From Halalkalibacter oceani (GTDB lineage Bacteria; Bacillota; Bacilli; Bacillales; Bacillaceae_D), in NCBI RefSeq assembly GCF_040544555.1, contig NZ_JBEPKD010000018.1, positions 15,482 to 79,481 on the forward strand: a stretch of 64,000 bases of DNA, written 5' to 3'. This document shows positions 1 through 8,132 of the stretch, piece after piece. The notes below the pieces were generated by a model that ran no database searches, was not told where the DNA came from, and saw only the letters and a list, made by a program, of their open reading frames with translations. Each line of letters starts with the position of its first letter. Within the stretch, counting starts at the first letter, position 1. The translations under genes and the position numbers were made by a program.

Positions 1-668
1 TCAGAATGAAAGATTGGTAAAGAATAGGCGTAAGATGGATCTTCAATCGCAACGGAATCCCCCGGGCTTAAAAGGCATTGAATAATTAGATGAATCGCCT
101 GCTGGGCTCCTGATGTGACAATGATCGATGAAGCGGATGTCTCGATGTTGCGATAATCTTTCAGGTGGGATGAAATGGTTTCCCTCAGCTTAATATTGCC
201 CTGGATATGCTGATAGCCGAGGTCATTATCAAACGTGATCTGACGATGAATATGAGTTAACACGTCAACTGGCAGCAGGTCTTTGTTTAATTCGCCAATT
301 CCGAAATTGATCATGTCTTTATCCGTCTGAATCAGCTGATTAATCATTTGATTTACCGGATTATTCGGTTGATAAAAGCCTTCGTTTATATATTGACTCC
401 AGTTAGGAAGGCGTCCCTGCTCCCTCGTTAAATGGTCACTGACGACCGTTCCTGCTCCGACGAGCGTTTCAATTAATCCCATAGCCTTCAATTCTTCAAG
501 TGCGGAGTTCACCGTACTCCGATTCACCTGGAACGATTTAGCGAGATTTCGTTCTGATGGAAGTTTACTCCCCGGAGGAAGTTCTCCATTTAAAATCCGC
601 GCTTCAAAGAAGTTAGAAATCTGTTTATATAGCGGAAATTCATTGCTTTTGTCCGGCTTCCACTCCAT
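1..668 (-). CDS. MocR/PdxR-type GntR regulator with aminotransferase-like domain (partial)
   Basis: The gene runs off the left edge; only about the first 222 codons are here. The N-terminal 70 residues form a winged-helix GntR domain (PLYKQI, PPGSKLPSERNLA). A class I aminotransferase-like domain follows (INFGIGELNKDLLP, IVTSGAQQAIHLI, SPGDSVAIEDPSY). This is the MocR architecture, in which PLP or an external aldimine acts as effector. The ATG at 668 follows a GGAGGAATGTT ribosome site. It is divergent from the radical SAM/nitrilase operon, with 294 bases between them, so it is the obvious candidate regulator of that operon, by inference from position only. The PLP lysine lies outside the window. 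Confidence 0.9.
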   Translation of the reverse strand, partial: MEWKPDKSNEFPLYKQISNFFEARILNGELPPGSKLPSERNLAKSFQVNRSTVNSALEELKAMGLIETLVGAGTVVSDHLTREQGRLPNWSQYINEGFYQPNNPVNQMINQLIQTDKDMINFGIGELNKDLLPVDVLTHIHRQITFDNDLGYQHIQGNIKLRETISSHLKDYRNIETSASSIIVTSGAQQAIHLIIQCLLSPGDSVAIEDPSYAYSLPIFHS

Positions 669-962
669 TGAACATTCCTCCTTTTTGGAACAAAACAGAA
701 AATATGTCAGGATATCTAACATGGTTTTTGCTGTTTATTGATAGTTCGGCAAACCGTTGATACGAAAGCGTTTTTTGCAATTTATACAATGCGGTGTAAT
801 GGGTGGTTGAAAAAATTCCCGGTGAGTGGTCGGTTACATTCCAAATAAACAGGTGTACTATTCGAGTTGTAAAGAGGGGTTACGCTAAGTCTATAAAAAA
901 AACGATCTGAAAGGATGAAAGACGGAAGAAAATCTGACACAAACAAATAGGAGGGAAAATCA
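669..962. promoter_or_regulatory. Divergent control region between MocR gene and nitrilase operon
   Basis: This 294-base gap must hold both divergent promoters. I see no coding potential. A TATACAAT-like stretch near 784-790 and a TATAAA near 892-897 are possible -10 elements, but neither has a convincing -35 at proper spacing. MocR regulators usually bind direct repeats in such gaps; I could not define a clear pair by eye. The rSAM gene has a good ribosome site (TAGGAGGGAAAATCA) just before its ATG. Confidence 0.4.
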
Positions 963-2102
963 ATGAGTGGAAGCAAGGAGGTCAAACATACAGCGGCACA
1001 AGCATCATTAGAAGCGCTTCTTGTTGATTTGCATAATCGGGGAATCCGGACAAATGGTGTGGAGCTGAGTGGCAGAAGAGGGGGAGCCGGTCCGACAGAT
1101 GACAAGGCATTTTTGTTAAATGGTCAAGCGGTGATGCTGCCGACGCTCAATGAACCTGCCAAGTATTCACCGTATTCATTGGAAAAAAACGATTCAGGTT
1201 ATGCGCTGAAAAATGAAGGAATGCCTTCACCTGTCGCCGCTTTTTTGCAGGAAGTGAAGCGGCCGAAGTTCTACGATCTGCAAACAGAAGACGGGATACC
1301 CTACAATAAGATCGCTGTTTTACATGGAGCCGATGTGCTGGCGAGCACGGTCATTCAAAGCTGTATCCGCTGGTCACCGGAAAACAGATGTAAGTTTTGT
1401 GCGATTGGTCATTCATTGGAAAGTGGGAATACGATTGCCCGCAAACAGCCAAAACAGCTGGCCGAGGTCGTTCAAGCAGCTGAGCAGTTAGATGGAATCA
1501 AACATATTACATTGACAACCGGAACACCAAATGAGGTTGATCGTGGAGCACTGTATTTAACGGAATGTGTAAAGGAAATTAGAAAAGTAAGCGAGCTGCC
1601 GATCCAAGTGCAATGCGAGCCTCCGGAAGATGACCGTTTCTATCAAATGTTAAAGAAGGCAGGGGCTGATACAATCGGCCTCCACGTTGAATCGTTTGAT
1701 GAGACGGTGCGGAAGGAAATGATGCCGTCGAAATCGAGTATTTCACTTGAGACTTATTTTCAGGCATTTGAAAAAGCAGTCGCTGTCTTCGGCAGAAATC
1801 AAGTGAGCACCTATGTCATCATCGGTCTCGGAGAGGATATGGAAACAACTGTCGCAGGCTGCGCGAAAGCAGCGAAGCTTGGCGTTTATCCATTCGTTGT
1901 CCCACTCCGACCACTGAGTGGGACAATGCTCGCCGACGCAAATCCACCGACAAGTGAAGTGATGAATGAGATGTATCAGCGCGTGTCACAGATTCTCGCT
2001 CAGGAAAAGCTATCTTCCGCGAAAAGTTCGGCCGGCTGTGCGAAATGCGGAGCCTGCTCAGCCCTGCCATTCTTTGAAAAGCTGGCATCGGGAGCGAACT
2101 GA
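963..2102 (+). CDS. Radical SAM protein, MSMEG_0568 family (Nit1C cluster)
   Basis: A 379-residue radical SAM enzyme and first gene of the nitrilase operon. The cluster cysteines are C134, C143 and C146, a widely spaced CX8CX2C pattern rather than classic CX3CX2C. After it come TTGTP (about 180) and barrel elements typical of the lipoyl/biotin synthase side of the superfamily. The C-terminus has a second cysteine set, C359-X2-C362-X2-C365, which could hold an auxiliary iron-sulfur centre. From memory, the MSMEG_0568 family shares the CIR..CxFCAIG signature and is found with Nit1-type nitrilases. Its reaction is unknown. Start: ATG after an AGGAGGG site. Confidence 0.85.
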   Translation: MSGSKEVKHTAAQASLEALLVDLHNRGIRTNGVELSGRRGGAGPTDDKAFLLNGQAVMLPTLNEPAKYSPYSLEKNDSGYALKNEGMPSPVAAFLQEVKRPKFYDLQTEDGIPYNKIAVLHGADVLASTVIQSCIRWSPENRCKFCAIGHSLESGNTIARKQPKQLAEVVQAAEQLDGIKHITLTTGTPNEVDRGALYLTECVKEIRKVSELPIQVQCEPPEDDRFYQMLKKAGADTIGLHVESFDETVRKEMMPSKSSISLETYFQAFEKAVAVFGRNQVSTYVIIGLGEDMETTVAGCAKAAKLGVYPFVVPLRPLSGTMLADANPPTSEVMNEMYQRVSQILAQEKLSSAKSSAGCAKCGACSALPFFEKLASGAN

Positions 2103-2103
2103 T

Positions 2104-2574
2104 ATGCGAAAAAATTATGAGATTAAAGTAGCAGAAACAGCTGAGGAAATTCGCGAAGCCCTTCGCTTACGGAATGATGTGTTCGTAAAGGAACAAAAGC
2201 TGTTTCCCCAATCGGATCAAGATGAGCACGATGAGAAAGCCATTTTCATTAATGCCTGGTCGAAAAAAGCCGATCGGCTGGCAGGGACCGTCCGCTGTTA
2301 CGAGGACCCGGAGAAAAGCGGAATTTGGTGGGGGGGAAGGCTGGCGGTCGAAGAGCAGTTTCGGATAAAGGGGGTCGGTGTTTATCTGATTCGCGCCGCT
2401 GTTGACGAGGTGACGAAACAGAAGGCAGCGCGCTTTCTTGCTACCGTTCAAAAAGAAAATATCAGATTATTCAGTAAATTAGGATGGGTGCCCTGTGGAG
2501 AAGGACTGCTGATGTACGGTGTCCCCCATCAAACAATGGAGATGAAGTTATATGAACAGGCAAAAGCAACCTGA
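2104..2574 (+). CDS. GNAT-family N-acetyltransferase, MSMEG_0567 N-terminal type
   Basis: A 156-residue GNAT protein starting one base after the stop of the radical SAM gene, so probably translationally coupled. The N-terminal part has the LRNDVFVKEQ..F motif common to this subgroup. An acetyl-CoA-binding stretch follows (RIKGVGVYLIRAAVDEV, about residues 87-103), and the C-terminus has the usual FSKLGWV pattern. In mycobacteria this domain is fused to an AIR-synthase-like domain; here the two are separate genes (see 5059-6021). The substrate is unknown. The presence of both halves in one operon supports a shared Nit1C pathway. Confidence 0.8.
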   Translation: MRKNYEIKVAETAEEIREALRLRNDVFVKEQKLFPQSDQDEHDEKAIFINAWSKKADRLAGTVRCYEDPEKSGIWWGGRLAVEEQFRIKGVGVYLIRAAVDEVTKQKAARFLATVQKENIRLFSKLGWVPCGEGLLMYGVPHQTMEMKLYEQAKAT

Positions 2575-3451
2575 AGCGGGTGGGAAGAAGCCGATGAATA
2601 AAGTCAACTTCGGCCGGAAAGTGAGCAGTATTCACAGCCATGTCGGTTACCTCGAGCCTTGGCCATTCTATGAAGCGGCAGAGCCGATTTCACCAATGGA
2701 TCCTGCACCACAGACGACAGAAGAATTGCTTGCGTTTATGGATTGCAAAGGAATTGAAAAGAGCCTCGTGATGCCGAATTACGGCGTGCCGAAGCAGGAG
2801 CAGCCATTTTCCCATAATCAGCTTGTCGTAAAAATGGCTAAGGAAGGAGGGGGCAGGGTGGCGGGAGCCTTATGGGTTTCCGGTCTTTCGCAAAACAAGC
2901 AGCGAAACGAGGAAGCTTTTACGCTGCTGGATGAACCGGGCATACGCGCGCTGAAAATGAGCTACTTACTTGGCGGAACTCCAAATCCGAAAAAGTGGGA
3001 TCAGGAAACGACCGTGCTTCATGAAAGAATCTTTGCAGAGGCGCGCGAACGGAATTTTCCGATTCATTTTCATACCGGATCCGGCGGCAGCTCAGATATT
3101 ACCGAATACTTTGAGCTGATTAAACGATACGGAAAAGAAAACAAAATCCATCTCGTTCATATGGGTGGAGGAACGAGTGGTCATATCCGTTTAATCACCC
3201 ATTGGCAGGAATTAATGGAAGGCGGCTATCAAATCTATGTCGATTCTAGCTGGGCGATCGGCTTTGGCCCGCGCCGGCTTCTGCAGGAAATCGACAAAAC
3301 AGGCATCGGCGTCGACCGGTTTTTGTTTGGCTGCGATGAGCCGTGGAGTGACTTTGAAAGCGAGTTTTGGAAAATTCAAGGAGTGGCTGTCTCCGATGAA
3401 ATCAAAGAGCGCGTTTTTTGGCTCAATGCCGAGGAGCAGTATTTTCATTAA
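2552..3451 (+). CDS. Amidohydrolase-2 family metal-dependent hydrolase
   Basis: About 299 residues. The sequence begins with an SSIHSHVGYLEPW segment where Amidohydrolase_2 enzymes carry the HxH motif, then PIHFHTGSGG and HLVHMGGG with further metal-ligand histidines, and a late FGCDEPW segment with the conserved aspartate. The fold suggests a hydrolase or decarboxylase acting on a small acid or amide. The upstream gene overlaps by 23 bases if the first ATG (2552) is used; an internal ATG at 2594 is an alternative. Amidohydrolases are not part of the classic Nit1C set as I know it, so this gene may add a hydrolysis step specific to this lineage. Confidence 0.75.
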   Translation: MNRQKQPEAGGKKPMNKVNFGRKVSSIHSHVGYLEPWPFYEAAEPISPMDPAPQTTEELLAFMDCKGIEKSLVMPNYGVPKQEQPFSHNQLVVKMAKEGGGRVAGALWVSGLSQNKQRNEEAFTLLDEPGIRALKMSYLLGGTPNPKKWDQETTVLHERIFAEARERNFPIHFHTGSGGSSDITEYFELIKRYGKENKIHLVHMGGGTSGHIRLITHWQELMEGGYQIYVDSSWAIGFGPRRLLQEIDKTGIGVDRFLFGCDEPWSDFESEFWKIQGVAVSDEIKERVFWLNAEEQYFH

Positions 3452-3511
3452 GGGTGCTGAAGAGCAGATGCTCTTTTCACGATAAAAAATAAATTTTTTG
3501 GAGGGTTTACA

Positions 3512-4024
3512 ATGGCTAACTTTACGGAAAATGAAATCAAATCAATGAATGAAATCGCGCATCCTTCTCTTCCTGCCGGCAGCAAGCTGTATGGCGAGAC
3601 GAAAGTTTTCCCGGATTACAAGGCGAATGAAGGAGACAAGTTTCTTGCTCTTGTACACGGGATTGCCCATGAATCGTCGCTCTCTTATGTCGCGGTTCTC
3701 CAGGCGATTCGCGCCCAAAGAAAAGGCTTCGATGCAGCCATTTATTTTTACGGCACTGGGGCGATTAACGCGATGGCAACGAGAGGGTTTCCGACGACGG
3801 GAAAAGCGGCGTTTGGCGGAGAACTGAATATGAATGAAGGGATTGAAAAGTTCATTAAGGAAGGCGGGAAAGTGTACGTCTGCCGCTTTGGACTCGGCCT
3901 GCACGGCATGCGTGAGGAGGATTTAATTGAAGGAACGATTCCTTGTCACCCGTTGGATCTTCAAGATTGTTTGATTGAGTACCATAACAGCGGGGCGTTT
4001 ATTTTAAGCACGTTCCAAATCTAA
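3512..4024 (+). CDS. MSMEG_0572/Sll0783-family nitrogen-starvation response protein
   Basis: A 170-residue protein with the landmarks I associate with the Sll0783/MSMEG_0572 family: ATRGFPTTGKAAFGG (about 88-102), KVYVCRFGLGLHGMREEDLIEG (about 119-140) and HPLDLQDCLIEY near the end. The fold is probably DsrE-like. In Synechocystis, sll0783 is nitrogen-starvation induced and sits with the sll0784 nitrilase. It is the most specific family marker for Nit1C-type clusters, so it is the main evidence for the cluster assignment. C124 in VCRF and C150 in IPCHPLD are candidate functional cysteines. It has a strong TTGGAGGG ribosome site. Confidence 0.85.
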   Translation: MANFTENEIKSMNEIAHPSLPAGSKLYGETKVFPDYKANEGDKFLALVHGIAHESSLSYVAVLQAIRAQRKGFDAAIYFYGTGAINAMATRGFPTTGKAAFGGELNMNEGIEKFIKEGGKVYVCRFGLGLHGMREEDLIEGTIPCHPLDLQDCLIEYHNSGAFILSTFQI

Positions 4025-4043
4025 AAAACGAGGAGAGAAACAG

Positions 4044-4967
4044 ATGTCTATCTATCTTGGCAATGATGTTGATCCAAGCAACCATTTTACGGTGACGTCG
4101 GAACTCGTTCCGCCACGTGACTGGAATCCATATCCGATAATTGAACAGGCTGCGGGCTATCGCGGCTTGGTCGATGCGGTTGATATAAGTGACAACCTGC
4201 TGGCCGTCGCTAGAATGTCGCCAACCGTCTGTGCTTTTTTTCTCAGGCAGATCGGGATAAATCCGATTGTGCAGATTAATTTACGGGATCGCAACCGGAT
4301 GGGCATTCAAAGTGATTTATTAGGACTTGCGGCGTTAAGTATTCGAAATATTACGATTCTCGGCGGCTACCCGGCCCGTGTCGGAACAGAACCGGAAGCG
4401 AAAGAAGTATATGATCTGCGGACGATGGAACTGGTCAAATATGTGTGCAGGTTTATTAAGGAAGGAAAGCTGTTTGACGGCACGATGATGGAGGAGCCGC
4501 CGCAAATGACGATTGGGATTGTCGAGAATATTGCCGGCAAGCCAATTAAGGAATTGATTGACAGTCTTGAAGCTAAGGTCGAGGCCGGGGCTAACTTTGT
4601 CCGCACCCAGCTCGTTTTCGATATTGATTTAATTGAAGAGTGGATGGCGGAAGCCCGTCGCCGCGGCCTGCATGAACGTATTTCGATCATGGCCAGTATT
4701 TTGCCGCTGAAAAATTTGGATCATGTCGAGAAAGCATTGCAAATACCGGGCATCGTGATTCCGGAATGGGTTACGAACAGGCTTTCAGAAAATGATACCG
4801 AAGAGGAAGCCCTCCAAATCGCCACAGATATTATTGAAAAACTGCAAACGATTGAAGGGATGAAAGGCGTCCATATTCGGCCGATCGGCGGCAATGATGA
4901 CAGTGTCGGCAAGATTGTCGCGAAAGCGAATCTGGCGCCATTGAAGAAAACGGTAATCGGCGTTTAA
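4044..4967 (+). CDS. Methylenetetrahydrofolate-reductase-like flavoprotein
   Basis: 307 residues with the MTHFR barrel pattern: TSELVPPRDW near residue 20 (the family's catalytic glutamate region), NITILGGYP (about 106), IGIVEN, GANFVRTQLVFDIDLIEEWM (about 180-199) and IMASILPL. The canonical MetF also uses this AQF/TQ-type strand for folate and FAD binding. The protein is shorter and divergent from housekeeping MetF, so its substrate may be another C1-folate or folate-like compound. It starts 20 bases after the previous stop with a GAGGAGAG site. Finding it inside a nitrilase/radical SAM operon suggests that a one-carbon unit is handled; that is inference. Confidence 0.75.
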   Translation: MSIYLGNDVDPSNHFTVTSELVPPRDWNPYPIIEQAAGYRGLVDAVDISDNLLAVARMSPTVCAFFLRQIGINPIVQINLRDRNRMGIQSDLLGLAALSIRNITILGGYPARVGTEPEAKEVYDLRTMELVKYVCRFIKEGKLFDGTMMEEPPQMTIGIVENIAGKPIKELIDSLEAKVEAGANFVRTQLVFDIDLIEEWMAEARRRGLHERISIMASILPLKNLDHVEKALQIPGIVIPEWVTNRLSENDTEEEALQIATDIIEKLQTIEGMKGVHIRPIGGNDDSVGKIVAKANLAPLKKTVIGV

Positions 4968-4988
4968 CGGAGCGTGCTTCGTTCGGTC

Positions 4989-5017
4989 GGGCAAAAGGTT
5001 ATTTCCCCCTTTTGCCC
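4989..5017. repeat. Intra-operon hairpin, repeat family A copy 1
   Basis: A perfect 10-bp inverted repeat (GGGCAAAAGG / CCTTTTGCCC) with a 9-base loop lies in the 91-base gap between the MTHFR-like and AIR-synthase-like genes. No T-tract follows on the + strand, so it is a poor intrinsic terminator. It resembles hairpins at 14723, 25604 and 41187. It could tune mRNA stability or processing between the two halves of the operon. Confidence 0.6.
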
Positions 5018-5058
5018 AGCCCCTAAGCTCGTTTTAGTCAAGAAATGGGAGGCGTGCG

Positions 5059-6021
5059 ATGGAAGGGTTTCACTCATTAATGAAACGGCTGAAGCGCTCT
5101 CAGGCATTGGAACGGAAAAAAGCAATTTCAGCGCCGCTCCAAGCGTTTGAGCATGTTTGGAACTTTGGTCATACGGAAGCGCCGATTGGCGATGATGCAG
5201 CGATTATGAAAGTGGGGGAAGACTATCTGCTATTTTCCTGTGACGGCATTATTCCAGCCTTAGTCAAGCAGGAGCCGTATTGGGCCGGTTTTTGCGCGGT
5301 CCTTGTCAGCGCAAGTGACATATACGCGATGGGTGGGAAGCCGCTCGCGCTTGTCAATATGCTGAGCGCGCCGGATGAGCAGCTTTCTTCTTTAATTGCC
5401 GAAGGGATGGCCGAGGGGTGCCGGAAACTGGCTGTTCCGATGGTCGGCGGGCATTTTTTCCCTCATGAAACAGAGGGGGTGGCGACAGCCATTATCGGCA
5501 GAGCGGATAAAGTACTTGATGCGACAAAAGGGCAAGCAGGGCACTCCTTAATCGTCGCGCTCGATCTTGTCGGAAAGCCGTACAAAGACTACCTTCAATG
5601 GAACAGCACAAGCTTTTTGTCAGCTGAGGAACTGCAGCGGAAATTCAATGTTTTACCGGCTTTGGCCAGTTCCGGTCTGGCGCATGCTGCAAGGGATATC
5701 AGCAACGCGGGTGTTCTCGGAACGATCGTGATGCTTGCTGAAAACGGGCGGTGCGGGGCGGAAGTCAATCTCGGCAAGATTCCGAAGCCTCCCGGGATTG
5801 AGTGGGAAAGATGGCTGCAAATGTACCCTGGTTATGGATTTGTATTGGCGGTTGACCCATCGAAAGAGAGCGAGGTTATCCGGGCGTTTGAATGGGAAGG
5901 GATTCAGGCAAACGTCGTTGGCAAGCTGACAAATGAAGCATATGTGATCGTCACAGCAGACGAAGAAAGCTCGGTTTTCTGGGATTTCAGAGAGAACAAT
6001 TTGGTGGTGGAAACGAAATGA
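5059..6021 (+). CDS. AIR synthase-related protein, Sll0787/MSMEG_0567 C-terminal type
   Basis: 320 residues of the PurM/ThiL/HypE superfamily. The N-terminal part has GDDAAIM (about 44-50), which binds Mg-ATP in this superfamily, then LVSASDIYAMGG (about 89-100), and a glycine-rich GGHFFPHETEG. Family members make or use phosphorylated amide/thioamide intermediates with ATP. The relatives encoded in Nit1C clusters have no proven reaction. It starts with a GGGAGGCGTGCG site and overlaps the nitrilase start by 4 bases (ATGA), so the two proteins are probably made together. Confidence 0.8.
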   Translation: MEGFHSLMKRLKRSQALERKKAISAPLQAFEHVWNFGHTEAPIGDDAAIMKVGEDYLLFSCDGIIPALVKQEPYWAGFCAVLVSASDIYAMGGKPLALVNMLSAPDEQLSSLIAEGMAEGCRKLAVPMVGGHFFPHETEGVATAIIGRADKVLDATKGQAGHSLIVALDLVGKPYKDYLQWNSTSFLSAEELQRKFNVLPALASSGLAHAARDISNAGVLGTIVMLAENGRCGAEVNLGKIPKPPGIEWERWLQMYPGYGFVLAVDPSKESEVIRAFEWEGIQANVVGKLTNEAYVIVTADEESSVFWDFRENNLVVETK

Positions 6022-7562
6022 ATGACAGAATAATAAAAGTGGCGGCAGTCCAGTTTGAGCCAAGGTGGAACGAAGTCGAGCGGAACAGGAGCGAGATTAT
6101 CCGCTTCGCCATTCAAGCGGCGGAGCAGGGCGCCCGGCTGATTGTGTTCCCGGAAATGGCAACGAGCGGCTATATTTGGGAGAGCCGGGCGGAGATTGCT
6201 CCCTTTACCGAAACGGTGCCGGGTGAGACGACAACGATTCTGTCAGCGATAACGGCACAATACGACTGCTATCTCGTCATCGGATTGCCGGAAAAGGATG
6301 AGGAGACAGATTGTTATTATAATACAGCTGTTTTAATTGGTCCTGACGGAGTCATCGGTCGCTATCGGAAAACGCATCTGTTTGCGGCCGATCCAAAGTG
6401 GGCCCGTGAAGGCAATGAAGATATCCCTGTTTTCCCGACGCCAATTGGCAATATCGCGATGCTGATCTGCATGGATGCGATGTATTTTGAACCGGCACGG
6501 CTTACCGCGTTAAAGGGAGCCGATATCGTTGCCTTTCCGACGAATTGGGTAGGAGCGGGCAATAAACCGCCAAGTAAAACATGGCGCTTGCGTGCAAAGG
6601 AAAATGGTGTGCTATGGCTGGCGTCGAACCGCTGGGGAACAGAAAAAGGAGCGCAATTTACCGGGGGAACGGCAATTATCAGTCCGCTGGGAGAGGTGCT
6701 TGATCAGCTCGTAGCGGGGGATGGCATCGTGTATGGCAAGTGGCAAGTGGACAGAAGCCGGAGAGAGACGTACTTGCAGAAGAGGGAGGTCGGAGCATAC
6801 CACGATCTTCTGCTCCATCCATACTTGTGGAAGGAAGGGGAAACAAGAGCAGTGGCCGTTAAAGAGGCGTTTGATGTCATGACAGTCAGGCTGACGGATG
6901 GCGGCGCGATTCAGGCGCACCTGCATAGGCACATACAGTCTAACGCGTTCACATCGAAGCACCGGTTAGTCGTCGTCTCAGAAGTGCAGGCTGAAGATCG
7001 TTCGTCGACCATTGCGGCTTTCGCGGAAATAACAGCTTGTTACGAGCTTTATCTTGTCGTGACAATCAAGACAGACAGAAAAACATGCTATTTATTTGGC
7101 CCGCAAGGCGTGGTCGCTTCGTACGACGAGGTTCATCCAGAGAAAGCGGTGCAAAGGGTGAAGGGAGCTTTTCAAACTGTTGAGCTGCCGTTCGCCAGAG
7201 TCGGGCTGTTAACGGATCACGATGGCGATTTGCCGGAATCATACCGCGTGCTCGCGAAGCAGGGAGCGGATCTGATTGCGCTGTCGGCAGGTGGGAAAAG
7301 TCAGGCAGAAAGCTGGATGTATAAAATATGGGCCTATGAAAATGATAGTATCCTCGCTGTCAGCACGCCTCCTGGCTTAAAAGAAACTGTCCTGTTTTTG
7401 CACAGTCAGGTTGAGCAAAGCGCGGGGGATATGAAAACAATGACGGAAACCTTTACGGTGGAAAAGCTCAGAAAAGCGGGCGGGCGGCCCTTTTTAAGAC
7501 GATTAAAACCACATTTATATGAACGACTTGTAACAAAAATTACAGAGAAAGCCGGTGTATGA
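6018..7562 (+). CDS. Nitrilase-superfamily protein with a second, degenerate CN-hydrolase domain
   Basis: 514 residues, nearly twice the usual length. Domain 1 (about 5-270) has the full triad: E46 in VFPEMATSG, K118 in GRYRKTH and C151 in MLICMDAMYFEP. Domain 2 (about 285-500) follows the same strand order with E322 and K376 at plausible positions, but D400 (VGLLTDHDGDLPE) replaces the cysteine, so it should be inactive. The enzyme probably hydrolyses a nitrile or amide as the core step of the operon. The C-terminal domain may regulate or dimerise. Cyanide is a candidate substrate because Nit1C nitrilases act in cyanide assimilation elsewhere, but this protein is not the short classic NitC, so that is uncertain. 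Confidence 0.85.
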   Translation: MNDRIIKVAAVQFEPRWNEVERNRSEIIRFAIQAAEQGARLIVFPEMATSGYIWESRAEIAPFTETVPGETTTILSAITAQYDCYLVIGLPEKDEETDCYYNTAVLIGPDGVIGRYRKTHLFAADPKWAREGNEDIPVFPTPIGNIAMLICMDAMYFEPARLTALKGADIVAFPTNWVGAGNKPPSKTWRLRAKENGVLWLASNRWGTEKGAQFTGGTAIISPLGEVLDQLVAGDGIVYGKWQVDRSRRETYLQKREVGAYHDLLLHPYLWKEGETRAVAVKEAFDVMTVRLTDGGAIQAHLHRHIQSNAFTSKHRLVVVSEVQAEDRSSTIAAFAEITACYELYLVVTIKTDRKTCYLFGPQGVVASYDEVHPEKAVQRVKGAFQTVELPFARVGLLTDHDGDLPESYRVLAKQGADLIALSAGGKSQAESWMYKIWAYENDSILAVSTPPGLKETVLFLHSQVEQSAGDMKTMTETFTVEKLRKAGGRPFLRRLKPHLYERLVTKITEKAGV

Positions 7563-8110
7563 TGAAAATAGTAGGGATTTCAGGAACGGTGATCGGAGCA
7601 AAACCAGCCGTCCTCGTTGAACAAATATTGAAAGCGGCGAAAGCAGCTGATCCGACAATTGAGATTGAGCTGATTGATTTGCGTCAATACGAACTTGAGT
7701 TTTGTGACGGGCGCCCCGTTGCGCATTATAACGGCAATACACAGCATGTCATTAAAACGGTCGAGTCTGCCGACAGCTGCTTGATCGCCACGCCGATTTT
7801 TCAAGCTTCCTTAACAGGAGTGTTAAAAAATTTATTTGATTTATTGCCTGTTACCGCTCTGCGCGAAAAAGTCGTCGGACTTGTGGCGACAGGGGGAACG
7901 TATCAGCATTTTTTAGTCGTTGAAAACCAGATGAAGCCGATTATCAGCTATTTTAAAGGCTATGTCGCACCGGAATTCGTGTATGCTCATCGCGATCATT
8001 TTAATGAGCATAATGAGGTGATCGACAAGGATGTCCAGGACAGAATCGAGGGATTAGGTACCCAGCTTGTGCAGATGACAAAAGCGTTACGCAAAGCTCA
8101 GGTTAAATAA
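7559..8110 (+). CDS. NADPH-dependent FMN reductase family protein
   Basis: 183 residues with the flavodoxin-like fold: GISGTVIGAKP (about 6-16) for the flavin phosphate, ATPIFQASLTGVLKNLFDLL (about 79-98) and VVGLVATGG (about 105-113). It resembles SsuE/MsuE-type reductases that feed reduced FMN to a partner. It overlaps the nitrilase stop by 4 bases. The obvious flavin user in the operon is the MTHFR-like protein, or a monooxygenase outside the operon; this is inference. A second ATG at 7562 is equally possible as the start. Confidence 0.85.
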   Translation: MMKIVGISGTVIGAKPAVLVEQILKAAKAADPTIEIELIDLRQYELEFCDGRPVAHYNGNTQHVIKTVESADSCLIATPIFQASLTGVLKNLFDLLPVTALREKVVGLVATGGTYQHFLVVENQMKPIISYFKGYVAPEFVYAHRDHFNEHNEVIDKDVQDRIEGLGTQLVQMTKALRKAQVK

Positions 8111-8132
8111 GCAGAGAAGGAGGGGGCGCGTC

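Noticed and set aside
762..776. cre-like ACGAAAGCGTTTTTT upstream of the radical SAM gene
   Set aside because: Three mismatches to the cre consensus at conserved end positions and no clear promoter beside it.
782..1105. Minus-strand reading frame over the start of the radical SAM gene
   Set aside because: Overlaps a well supported gene, has no family pattern and no ribosome site; it is a shadow frame.
1966..2103. Longer start of the GNAT gene inside the radical SAM gene
   Set aside because: The family begins near the ATG at 2104; the upstream extension overlaps the rSAM C-terminus in another frame.
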